A stretch of 64,000 bases of DNA from Lingula anatina (lineage: Eukaryota; Brachiopoda; Lingulata; Lingulida; Lingulidae), in NCBI RefSeq assembly GCF_001039355.2, contig NW_019775895.1, forward strand, positions 64,001-128,000. The letters run 5' to 3'. Both the position numbers and the translations under genes were made by a program. Shown in pieces: positions 39,756-51,561 of the stretch (the first letter of the stretch is position 1; every line of letters starts with the position of its first letter). The notes below the pieces were generated by a model. That model was not told where the DNA came from, searched no databases, and saw only the letters and a list, made by a program, of their open reading frames with translations.

Positions 39756-42700
39756 GTATGTTTCATTATTGATAATTAAAAACCGGGGATCGTATTTTAA
39801 ATCATATCTTCTCCTAAAGAAGTAAAGTCTTATTGTGGTATTTTATAGCCTAAGAAACACACGCGAGATAAAATCCTGTGCCTTTAAATGCCGTCTGTGT
39901 ACACCTTCAGATTGTCATTTTGGATAATTATCATTTAAGTCTAGCTCTGACGGCGAACTTAAAATACTATTATTATAGGTACTTGCTTTTTTGTAGTTTT
40001 AGCAGTTTAACAGGTAATGCAAAATGCATTTTTATATTGCAGGGTATTAACTGGATTTAAAGTGAAAGGTAAGATTTCAAGCTCATTATTATTCATCACT
40101 GTCTCAGGCGGGTCGGCCATTGTTGTAGCATGATCAGCTGATTTGTTTTAATCACTTTCCAAATATAAATGATAGTTAATAAATAAGCACTTAGTTATGT
40201 GAAGTATATCCAAGGTAAATTTCGAAGAGATCTGGTTTGGATCAAGAATTTACCTTCGCAGTGGGGCGCCCAAGGTATATAATTAACTGGGTCATTTTAT
40301 ACCTCCTTAAATGGCAGGGAGAGAAATGGTATGCAGCAGTTTACCAATGATTTTTATAAAAACTTTGGTTGGTGCACTCTACACTTCCTTGATATTTTAT
40401 CAATTTATTCAACTGTTATATCTTTTGTTTCCAAAAAACATTAAGTTAGTTTAGATGAACAGGTTTTAATTGTATTATATTTTAAGGCAAATCTCGTTTT
40501 TTGTTGAATCTACAAATACAACAATTATTTTTTGTGACTATGAACCATAAAGAAATTTGAGAACATTCATCTCAGAAGCACTTTATTTGAATTCATGTTT
40601 AAAATAAAAATGCTGTGTGATTGAACATTACAATGTTATCAAAAAATAAAGACGAGGGGGAGAGACTTGTACTAATATAAGGCATTTATGGTTGAATTGC
40701 ATTATGTGACATCATTCTGCTGTGAGAAACAAACAAATTTATTGTTGTAAACTAAGTAACAAGAATTAAAATAATTATTTATGGCCAAAATTCAGGAATA
40801 ACATTTTAGATTAATGCAATCCATGATGCTAATGAAAAAAAAAACTGATAATCCAGGGATTGCATTTATAATGAACAGTGTTTTGAATGATAGAAGAAAG
40901 TTGACATAGGTAAAATGTAGAAATTATTAAATGGTTTACTGATGATTTTTGTGTCAACAAAATGATTTGCCCTTCTGCATTAATTGTCCTTTTTTATCTG
41001 AAATACGTTTACAGCTTGTAGCCGGTTTTTCTTTTCTTTCTTTTTTTTAAGCATTATAGGACAGATTATAAACCAAAATCAAATAACATTGAGATTGTTT
41101 TTTGAGTATATGGGTTTATCAGTTATCTAAAGCAAACAGGCAGAATATGGTGAACAACATTGTAAAAAAATTGTTTGTGTGGAGACTTCTAGAAACATAA
41201 TCTCTTGAGACTTACTGTTTTTGTAAGACCAAAGAATTATTTAGTTCAACTTCAGAAATCCACTGGGGTTATGAGGATTGAATAGCTATGTGTGTAGAAA
41301 TGAGTTTTTATGAGAGAGAGGTCAATTTTAATAGTACTGTTGTTCTTTGTTTTTCACAAAAAGGTATTCAGCCTCTTGTTAATATTAATCCAAGTCTGTT
41401 TTTAACCTTTATATTTAGAATGATGGAGGCATTAATGGTTCAGAAACATGCAGGTAAATTGCTGATATTGGCACATGAGGTGGGATATATGGAAGGATTA
41501 ACAAGTTACTAGTGATTCATTCTGCTTTAAATCATTCATCTTATCCTTGTGTTTTATATTTAAAAAAAAAGAGAGGGAGACATCAAATCTCAGGGCTGCT
41601 GGGGATTTCTGCGAAGTGGTTAATGAAGTCTATATATTGATTTTCCTCCACAGCTCTGAATGGGCCGGAGCAATGGTTTCCAGAGGTATTGATCCTTTGC
41701 AGTAGCATCTGGGTCAATACTAGCACTAGACAGAATAATTAATTAAATTGAGGGGACGAGAACATTTCCACAACCAAACTGAATTAATAGGAAAATATAT
41801 TGTTGCAATGTGTGACATTTGGTGCCATTATTACAATAGCAGTGATGTGAAGTGTGATATTGCATGTGGGTGTGCTTGCATATGTGATGATGATTTGCCC
41901 CAATATGAATATCTGTTTTCCAGACATTCGCTATGGTGTAAACAAATTGAAGCAATCTTTTCACCGAAGTGAGGATTTTATTCTCTATTGTAAATTATGT
42001 TATTAAGGAAGACTTCTACAAATCCATTGACCAGACAACTGTGAAGTAATCATACCTTTGTGTAACAGTTTGGTGAAAGGACAGCATTTTTGTGCAGAGA
42101 AGGCAGCAGACTGGAAATGGAAGTGGTTGTTGTTATGCATTGTGACCCAGTTAAGGTTGTCATGCAATCATCATAGCTTTCCTTGGTGCACTATTTTTGC
42201 ATTTGGAATGCATTGAGTAAAATTTATGTTATTTGCCTATGAACATACAAGCTAGTTATTGCTGTTTTCATAAGCAGATTTATAGGTTGGAAATATTGTG
42301 ACCTTACTGTGGGCTCTCAATGTCAACACTGACCTGTGATGTGTAAGGTGAAGAAAATCATTATGCAAAGTAATTGGAAAGATGCTGTAATTTTTTATCC
42401 TACTTTTGGGGAACAGATAACAGAACTGGTGTCTTACTTCATGCAGGTTGACATACTACACACTAAAAAAGCACCTGAAAAATAGCCTGCTGCTTGAAGT
42501 AGATTAAAAATGTTAACAAAAGTAGATTGATGATGTATGTTGCTTATGAAAGTCAAACCTGGTTGCATTTGATGTAATTAATTGGCAGATTTTTTTTTTT
42601 TTTGAAATATTGTATTTTATCAATGGTTCTGTTAAGAACACATTCTAAATGTGAAGTGGACATTGCTGGACTTGTAATGGTGTCATCTTTTGTCATGCAA

Positions 42701-43544
42701 TATACCAAACCATGCACAGCATGTTAGAATATAAGTGTAACATGGAATCTCTAATCATTTGACAGTGTTCTGAGGTCGTGTCCTGAGAGCCATGGAGGTA
42801 GGGGCGGTCTGTTTTGCTATTCTCCAATTGGGAAATTTAAAAAAGAAGATGTATTGATCTTTATAGCAGTACCTTTTTGTGAGCTGGAGAGGGTTCACTT
42901 GTTGTTATGGCAACCATTTGTATATGTAACTTGAAGTATGAATTATTCATAGTTTATATATGGGCAATTTCAAGAACGTGCCAAGAAAATTAAATACTTC
43001 AAAGCAATATTTTGAATGACGATTAAGTGAAGAATGCCCTTGTATTGTAGAAAGTTTTAAGTAAAAAAAAAAAGCAAAAGGATTGCATTGTGTAAGACTT
43101 TGAAGTTGACTCTACTAGAAAATATAAGAAACAATTGAACACACACTCAAGCTTTATCTTAAATTTTGGCAAGGAATACACCATTTTCATTATAATTACA
43201 TATGTTATAATTATTATTATTATATCATACAAACGGACATTTGGTTCTGTAAACTAAATACAAAGAGAAAAAAATATGACAGTGATAATTGTTCAGGTAT
43301 CTGTAATCATGTGTAAATGTAGGTCACTCATAAACATAAAAATTGAACAAAATCCAGGTGAGGCAAGTGCAGATTGCATGATAGCAGTTACCTGTATCAG
43401 TTAGATATATCTTGATTGCCTCCTGTTTTAATAGAAAACTTATTATTTCATGTATAACCAATACAAACAAAAGTCTATTATATGAGACGACTTGCATTTG
43501 ATATCGTAAAGTATATAAAGCTTTTATATTTTTTTCTCTTTTAG
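39756..43544. other. CSRNP intron 1, no further exon seen
   Basis: AT-rich sequence between the presumed non-coding first exon and the exon carrying the start codon. I see no conserved coding stretch, RNA gene or clear repeat other than short A/T tracts. Confidence 0.55.
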
Positions 43545-43552
43545 ACCAAGTA

Positions 43553-43682
43553 ATGGGAAGGAGCTAGCCAGTACTACAGTATTCCCATGAAAATTGATCC
43601 ACTGGGTTTGTGCAATAATAGAAACCTGCCAGCATGCCAAAACGCACCTTTGACAGCGTTAGCTCTGAGACCAGTGTTATAG
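43553..43682 (+). promoter_or_regulatory. two upstream ORFs in the CSRNP leader
   Basis: In the exon starting at 43,545, a four-codon uORF (43,553-43,567) is followed by a 31-codon uORF (43,587-43,682) that overlaps the CSRNP start codon in another frame. This arrangement usually reduces main-ORF translation under normal conditions. Confidence 0.6.
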
Positions 43683-46600
43683 CGTCTGAGTCTGAAGACA
43701 GTGTAAACAGCAGTATAGACAGTACTAACACAACTGGTAGTACAGGAGTTCCATCTAGTCGGGGTGAGTAGATAACAGTAGTCTAGAGTGTGAAGACAGT
43801 GTGAACAGCAGTATAGACGGCACAGATACAACTGCTAGTACACAAGTTCCAATTAGTCTGGGAGAGTAGACGGCAGTGACTGAAAACTGTTAGCAGCAAT
43901 ACAGAAAGAACAAATATAAGTGGTAATTCGAGTTTCGTCTCTTAAAGATTAGTAAAAACTAGTGTAGTCAAGAGTCTTTAGACTTGACAGCAGAATAGAC
44001 ACAAGAAGTAACTGTGGAATCTTATTTTGGGCAAGTAGAGATCAGTGTCGTTTATAATCTAAGATATAATTTTGTAGTTAAAGAAATTATATGTCCCAGG
44101 AGTTTTTTCAATATTTAACTCTTATTGGTGGTAATTTAAAGAGTAGAATATAGATGCTATATGAAATGTAAAGATTCATTTTAAAATATTAATACCTATT
44201 AAGTGATGTTCATATGACTTTATTCCACAGATGAATTACCCCCTCAGAAGAAGAAGCAAAAGAGGTCTGTGAATTTTAATGGAGTCACAGTTTTCTACTT
44301 CCCCAGAAAGCAAGGGTTCACTTGTGTCCCCAGTCAGGGTGGATCAACACTGGGTAAGGGATGCTATAGTCACATTTACACACACGCACAAGCACAAGCT
44401 TCCTAGTGCTGTTTGCAATTTGAAGTGGCACCAGCAAGTGATTCACAGGCAAAGATGGCAATTTGTTGACATGAAAATGATTTTGGTTGCATTTCTGGTC
44501 CCCCCCCCAATGCCCCAATCAATCATGCAAACACTGTACCTAAACTTTTTTTATTACGTCATTAATTGAAATGTTTTGGCCCAAATAAAAAAGTTAGTAA
44601 CAAGTAAACTTTGTTAACATGTATAAGAATTTTACCTAGTAAAGGGTTTAAGGGCTGTAACAGTAAAAAAAAATAGAAAACACATCAACAACTCTTGACA
44701 AGGAACTTAATAATTTATAGATAGTTGGGTTTAGCACTGGACTTAAGTATTTTACACAAAGGAGAATCAAAGACCTACATATTTGATGAAATACAATACA
44801 AACTGTTTTCGGTTTATAAATTTGTACTGATAAATTAAAGAGTGTAGAAGCTGTGTATTTATTTGTCTGCTGTATGTTATGAAAAGAATTATAAAAAAAT
44901 GAAAATGCATTTCAAGACTGGCAGATTAAACATAATAACGTAAAGGAATAATAAATATTAGGTAGTCAAGTGTGTTAGTTTACAAAACCTCTACTCAGAG
45001 CTACATTTTGCACTAAAAAAAAGAAAAATGTAATTATGAAATACTAAAAATCCTTTTGCTAAAATAAGAAATGCTCTGTTGCATTCAAAGTTTATAAATG
45101 GTCAAAAGACTTCTTTTTTTTTTCTACTTTAGTTATGTAGGAGTTCAGCTTTTTGTTTCCATTATTGGACATGTCAGCATTAGAAATATGTACTCAATGA
45201 AAATAAAGGTGTAAGAATTTTAGTTATGTCATTTACAGCTAAAGTAAGCTCTTGAAAAAGCTTGCTGTTGGGGGGGTCTTTTGCCAGGTTTCATTGCACC
45301 CATACCTAAAAAGTGAACATGTGTACTCGTAATGCAGCTTAATAAGCACTGAAATTAATACTCTCTAAGTTTGTTCCCATGGATACGCGTCCCATTCCAA
45401 TGACCTCTTAATTTCTCCCAAAGAGTTTCAGCATGAATCTATGTTGTTTTAAAAATTGTAGATGTGTTAGTTTGTATGCCCAGCACTATGGGCATTTTGG
45501 AATAGGCAATAACATAGCAGGATTACATGTCATAGATGATATTAGAATGCATTCAGTGCATTTAACAACATTTTGGCCTTTGATCCAGTGACGAGGACAG
45601 GGTTCAGGAGGGTTAAGGCAGGTCAGAATTCCTGAGTTAACTGACGTCAGTGTTAACAAGTAGCCAGTGGGTGTCCACTGAGGTTAAGAGAAGACTGGAT
45701 AGATTATGCAAGAATGGTTTTTGGCTTCATTTGTGGCAAGATGAAACAGCAAATTATTCAAAGGGGACAAAATTATTGATAATGAGTTGTTGTGTGAAAG
45801 TTTTTTTTTTTTTTTTTTGTAAAGTTGAAAAATATTGTTTTCAATTAAAATGGATCTTTGGATACCGCAAATTTGTTAACACCATTAACCCAGAGTTTTT
45901 ACAGGTCACCATTCTAGAAAATCCTTTTTTTCTTCAGAAGTTAGCTTTAAATATTCCAGAAGGTCATCCCAGACTAAGGAATTATTCCTTCCTGTGTTTA
46001 AAGGCCACCTATGGCTAACTGATATGAAAAATGCATCAAATGCCAATTATTATAATGCAATTCTTGGAAACAATATTGTGGAAATTACTACCCATATTTC
46101 ATGGATTAATGGACCAAAAGAGTATTTTTAACACAAATTACAAATGACAGATTTTCTTCTGGAAGGGGGAGTTCAAAATTTTTGCATTACTTGCCCAACA
46201 TCTCAACATCAAATTCAAATCTCAAAAATTAGTTACATTTTAAAAACCATTCTCTTCTCTTGTCATGAGCAGGTGTACTGTCAGGGAAAAGAAAGAAAAA
46301 CAAGTGAAGTCATGTGTGTTAGGTTATACATCATTAAAATTTTTCCTTTCATATTTCCCACAAAACATCAATGTTTGTATGCTAAAATGCATGATTTGTA
46401 ATCCTTTGTTAAGTCGATAGTATTCATGAAAACTGAGAACTATGGTGGCATGGCAGGCCACGTGCATATTGAATGATATCTGAAAAATCATGAAATTCAT
46501 TAATGAAGTAGTATTTTCAGTGTAGCATAGGAAGATGCTGTGTGGAATGTTTGTTCTTTTGTCACGTCAGTGGTTTCTGTTTGCCACTTCTATATATATA

Positions 46601-48568
46601 TATATATATATGGATGGTATCTAATGACTTTGGTAACATTTTTGGTTGGAGCCGTAAAAGATAATATTAAATCAGTAAAGATATTTATAATTGATATGTT
46701 GTGCAATAAGACCAGCATATGACAGACTGTGGTTTGTATATGTTTTAGGTATGGGAGAGAAACACACTCACACAGAGAAGTTCACCTTGAGTGAATACAA
46801 ACGTCTGCAGCATCAGATCCACCAGCGTATGATCAAGGAGCAACGTCAAATGCAGAAACAGCTTCAGTTACAGCACCAGCAGCAACAACAACAAGGACAA
46901 CAACAGCTGATCGAACAAGAATCTCATAGTGATGCCTCATCTGACAGTGACAATCCAACGTCCTCCGACTCTGAAGATGAAACTGATCTATATTTCTTAC
47001 AGCCAGTCTCCACACGACAGAGGCGCACACTACTACGACAGTCAGGCATTAAGAAAATTGACAACATGGAGAAGGATGAGTGCAAGCAGATACGCGTGTC
47101 CCGTGAGGTGTGTGGCTGTGACTGCAAGGTGTACTGTGACCCAGAAACATGCGTTTGTAGTCTGGCTGGAATCAAATGCCAGGTGGATCGTCTTTCCTTT
47201 CCATGTGGCTGCACCAAAGATGGCTGTGGCAACCTGGCAGGGAGAATAGAGTTCAATCCTGTGCGGGTGAAAACTCATTTTATTCATACTCTGATGAGAC
47301 TGGAACTGGAAAAGAAAAACAATATGTCACAAGGCTCTGACATATCAGGAGGATGGAGTGAGAAGGAGGAGAATTCACAAGGTAGAGACAGCAAGAAAGC
47401 TATTGACTTATCACAGTTCAATAGTAATGAAAGAGGGAGCTGTCGGGACTGCCAGAACTCTGCTGTCAATGACATTGTTATGAGGGATGTACAGCTGAGT
47501 ACCGGGAATGTGGCTGACTTGGAAGGCTGCATAACCAATACTGACTTTGCTGCATTACATTATGGCAGCGAGGCCCAAATGGAGGCACCCATGCCCAATG
47601 CAGGCAGCTCCGATACCATCCCTAGAGTTATGTTCTTTAACGATAGCAGTGACGAAGAGTTCCATCACAGTGAAAATACCACCAGCATGCTGTTCCAGCA
47701 GAAACCACCAGAAGAGAGCTCGTACTCTGAGAGCAGCGACGGCTCTGAGGGGACATACGAGGATGCTTATCACAACCTGACCTCCTTCCAGGAGACGGCT
47801 GCCAGTCACACAGACGTCATTGCGCTCAACTCTCAGTCAGTTCAAGACAACACACCAGAACACAAATACCTTGAACTGGATGGGGGATCCACCTCCTTCA
47901 AGTTGGAGCCTATCTCAGAAATGCTGAATCCCATCCGCTTCCCTTCCCTGCCTCATTCCAGCAGTCCTAATCACCAACATCGGCCTTGCTGGACAGAGGG
48001 CAGTGAGAGGTCATTCACAGCTGACCCGGTGTCACCAGCAGCTTATGGTGCTAGTAATGCTTATTCCTTGCAGAATGTTTCTTCTACAGAGAGTTCATTT
48101 TTAACAGGGGAGTATGTGCAAGCTACAGGGGGTTCTAGTACAGGGTCATTATATTCATGTAACCCAGGGTATAGTCAAGTTTCCCACCAAAGGAGTCCTA
48201 GTCAGAATGGAGGCGACTATGGGAATGCAGGGAGTGCCATGGCATGCATTTCTAGTGTCACCTCCGAGTTTTCTGTCCAAACTAACGGCTTTCTTGATTC
48301 CATTGACACAAATCCTTTTAGTTCCCATTTTACTAGTAACCAGGCTATCAAAATTGAAGGCCCTGAGACGGATTCTACCTTTGACCCACCCCTCCCCACC
48401 TCCAGCTCCGCCAGTGGAAGCTCCACTCATAACAACTGCCGTCACCCATCACTGGAGAGTACTCATATGGAGGGAACAAATCACAACTTAAATCAGGACC
48501 AAAGAGATACTGGGCAAACCTTTGGAGAGATTATAAAAGAATCTATCGTAGAAACTGTATCTGCCTAA
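43634..48568 (+). CDS. CSRNP: CSRNP/AXUD1-type cysteine-serine-rich nuclear protein
   Basis: Three coding exons (43634-43763, 44231-44353, 46749-48568) encode 690 residues. The family (CSRNP1/AXUD1, CSRNP2, CSRNP3) comprises sequence-specific nuclear transactivators linked to axin/Wnt response, apoptosis and development. Recognisable in order are a Ser-rich acidic N-terminus, a basic [13 protein letters not shown] segment, the family signature [12 protein letters not shown] across the exon 2/3 junction, [10 protein letters not shown], and a poly-Gln stretch. The conserved Cys-rich domain follows ([50 protein letters not shown]). A long Ser/Thr-rich C-terminal half of low conservation completes the protein. 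The start codon fits family N-termini and is preceded by two upstream ORFs. Confidence 0.95.
43690..44055. repeat. tandem copies of a CSRNP exon end
   Basis: The last ~70 bp of the first coding exon plus its splice donor (GAAGACAGTGTAAACAGCAG ... GGGGTGAGTAG) recur 98 bp downstream at about 43,790-43,870 with GGGAGAGTAG in place of the donor. More decayed copies lie at about 43,877-43,945 and 43,985-44,055. Only the first copy retains a GT donor. Confidence 0.75.
44354..46748. other. CSRNP intron 3, no gene seen
   Basis: AT-rich intron with homopolymer T tracts (e.g. near 45,800) and a short (AT) run at about 46,591-46,612. No exon or RNA gene is recognised. Confidence 0.65.
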
Positions 48569-50775
48569 GTGAATCATTCTGAAGACCAAAAAGAGCTGTA
48601 TTTTAGCACAGCTTTTACGGCACCAGCGAATATTATGTGGATTCCTTACATAATACAGATTTAAGAACATTATATGCCTTTATGTAACATTTCTGGAACA
48701 TTGTTGGCAACTATTTATTTTATTGAAATTTTTTATTGGTAACAACACAGGACATCTGATATACAGCCAGCATTCTCATTTTTTGCAAGGTTCCTCATTT
48801 CCAATTTGTGATTTTTTTTTTTTTGTTCAGACTTTCAAAAATAAGAAAATACAAGGTACCTTTTATTCTCCACCTGTACCCCAAATTCATTTTTGCAGCA
48901 AAGGGAATTTTTCTCATTAAGGATGAAGATAATTTCTTAATGGTAGTGTTCTTTATGCTATCAATTTTTCTCATGCTGAGGCTCTGTTAGGTCTGAGCAT
49001 AAAATCAATAATCAATTTCATAAAAATTCTATCTGCAAGATAAACGAGGGGTAGTTCCATACCACTGTAGAGTGGGAAAAAAATCAATTCTTGCCAATGA
49101 GATGTACAAGTATTGCTTTACATTTTCCTCCCATTATTATAGTCTGCCTCAAAGGGCAGCTCGTCCATCAGGAATACATCATAGGGTGATCTGTTTCTGT
49201 CCAATTTATTACCCAATGGAAAGACGGGTCCTTTAAGATGATAACAGTTGGCTAATGGCTCTACTTGTCATCGATAGAAATAATACGGTAACTGTTTGTA
49301 AAATGGGGGGATGGTAGATAAGAGTTTAATCTAATGGGGTTAATTTATTAAAAAAAAAAGGGGGGATAGATTGGGATCTGAAAATTTTGTCTGATGGTGC
49401 TTGTTTGACATAAGTTAAAAAGACCATCTTAATTTGTCATTAATGGTGTTAGTCACAAGTCTTAGGTGTGCAAGTTTTAGGTGAAAGGTAAAGATCTCAG
49501 ACTGGTTACATTGTATCAAATGTATTCCTTGGATTTTGTGGATGTATAAGTGTCTTCTGATGTGTTGAAATAATATTATTCCTACACTACACTAAGTGTA
49601 TGCCAGTGTGAAGCTTTTAGAATGTCATCGCAGTATTCAGTGTTCGATTATTCTGAAAAGCATTGATTCACAAGCAATAAGCTGGCAAGGTGTTGTAATT
49701 GCTGTACATCAATAATGTGAATGTAAAAGAAATGAATACAAATGTCATCTTTATGTGAAGAACATATTCGCTTGCCATATTGGTGCTCATTTTTGTTCCC
49801 CTTGCTTTGTATATTTATGATAAGTTATTATTTTATCTAGTATTAGGCAACTGGATGACAGTTTTTAAACTGGTGTTAGGAGAGTATTTTTGTCTGTTAA
49901 AAGGCATGGCAGCCTTGGCAGTTAGTCAGCTGGTGCAATAAGAATATTATGATATAAAAAATGGCATTGTGAAGTCACCTTAGGAACATTTTGTTGGTAT
50001 TTGTGTCCCGATTCCATCATTATTAAAGAAGACTTTCTGGTTATGCTGTAAGGTAATTGGTACATCCATGTTGTAATTATGTTATTTTTATCATTATTAT
50101 AAAAGTGTTGCTGATGTCATAAACATTTGGTTTTAGTTGATTAGTCACTTATTTTTTTCTTGCTGCAATAAGTATGGAAAAAATTAACAGGTAATAATGT
50201 TCAAATAGTGTATCTAAACTTCTTGTTATATTGCTTTAAGCATGGATTGATAAATTAATATTTGCACTGAATTTGTTTACTTGGATTTTAAAAGTAAACT
50301 TTATATTCTATGCTAGTCTATTAAATGGATGCTTCAGTATTTATTGACATATTCTTACATTTTGCAAGGTGCACATTGTTACAGGTAGAACTTCAATTTC
50401 TGGTGCTCTGGTGTTTCCTTCAAAGTAGCACTGAAGGTTTTATAAAAAAGAAATGTATTTTTGAAATCACATTACTGAAGTATATATGGGGAGATAGATC
50501 TTTATTATGTAACTTATTGTAAAAGTAATGCTATTAATGGTATTCAGTGTATTATGGTATTTTATGGGGAATTTTTACACCTAAAGTTTATTGATATATT
50601 ATGAACAAAGTTCTGGCCTAGGATTCATGTTTACAACTGTTCTTGCCTTCAGGAGGTAGAAATCTTAATACCAAAGTTCTCCCTTTCTAGAAGACTAAAG
50701 ATGCCATAATATATTGGAAATCTATGTTGTCAGTGTACATTTTTGTGCAATAAATGTACCTGCATGAACTGCTTT
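48569..50775 (+). other. CSRNP: CSRNP 3' UTR
   Basis: About 2.2 kb of AT-rich non-coding sequence ending at AATAAA (50,749-50,754). CTATTTATTTTATTG at 48,711-48,725 resembles an AU-rich instability element, which would suit an inducible regulator, but function is inferred. Confidence 0.6.
50749..50754 (+). terminator. CSRNP poly(A) signal
   Basis: AATAAA followed by a TG/T-rich downstream stretch (GTTGACTTGGTCTATCTTTTTT), a good cleavage context. Confidence 0.65.
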
Positions 50776-51561
50776 GTTGACTTGGTCTATCTTTTTTCCA
50801 ATTTCAATCTTTTTGGGATTTTTCTCACCTTAAGGGGTCCTGATCCCCAGGCTTAAAGCAACCAAAACATTTTTCCTACTTTTTTCTTTCACACAACATT
50901 AAATAATGCCTGTATTGAAACTGGCCCATAAAATAGCTGATAAATCATTTGCTTTCAATAAAGACAAAAATGCAAACTGGATGACCCAGTTGTCTTCAAT
51001 CTTTATTTCTTTACTGATCTCTGCATCTTCAAATTGCAAACTTAATCGTGACCACTGAATTAAAACTGTGACTACAGAATGGGACTGTGTAACATGAATG
51101 AAAAGAATTATGGTATTTTTAATGCTGTGCTCCAAGGCCAGTATGAAATGCTGCAAAATAAATGTCTCTGTCGCAATAATACTAGGGTTTTGTGTAATTG
51201 AATGATCATGGAAAGAGAATGACCTTTAGTAAAAAGAACATCTTGTGCAATTGACAGCAATTTCCCTCAGATTCTACATTTTAAAAACTGGTCCTGTTTG
51301 TATCTTTCTCCAGATAGTTGCCTTTTGACAATTTTGCCAAACAAGTGTTATGAAACAATGACATCCACCATTATTAAACTAATTGACTACCACAACTTCC
51401 CATAAGGATGACACAAAGTGCTGCGCTCAGAAAATAAACTTGGAATTCTGTTCACCAAAAGGAATGCAATTATGACTAGTATGTAAAGGTTTGTGATGCA
51501 AGGTTTGACTGTAGCAGATTTCCAAAGATACTCTTTGCCAGGTATACATTCTTTCCTGTAC
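50776..51561 (-). other. convergent spacer and LETMD1 3' UTR
   Basis: The LETMD1 3' UTR probably runs on the minus strand from 51,561 to a poly(A) signal at 51,007-51,002 (TTTATT on the plus strand). Only about 200 bp then remain before the CSRNP 3' end. No coding sequence is seen. Confidence 0.5.

Noticed and set aside
46833-48491. Overlapping frames on both strands of the large CSRNP exon
   Set aside because: Shadows of a well-supported coding exon; no independent features.
49036-49080. Short resemblance of ATAAACGAGG.TAGTTCCA to 16,690-16,715
   Set aside because: About 20 bp of partial identity, not enough to define a repeat.
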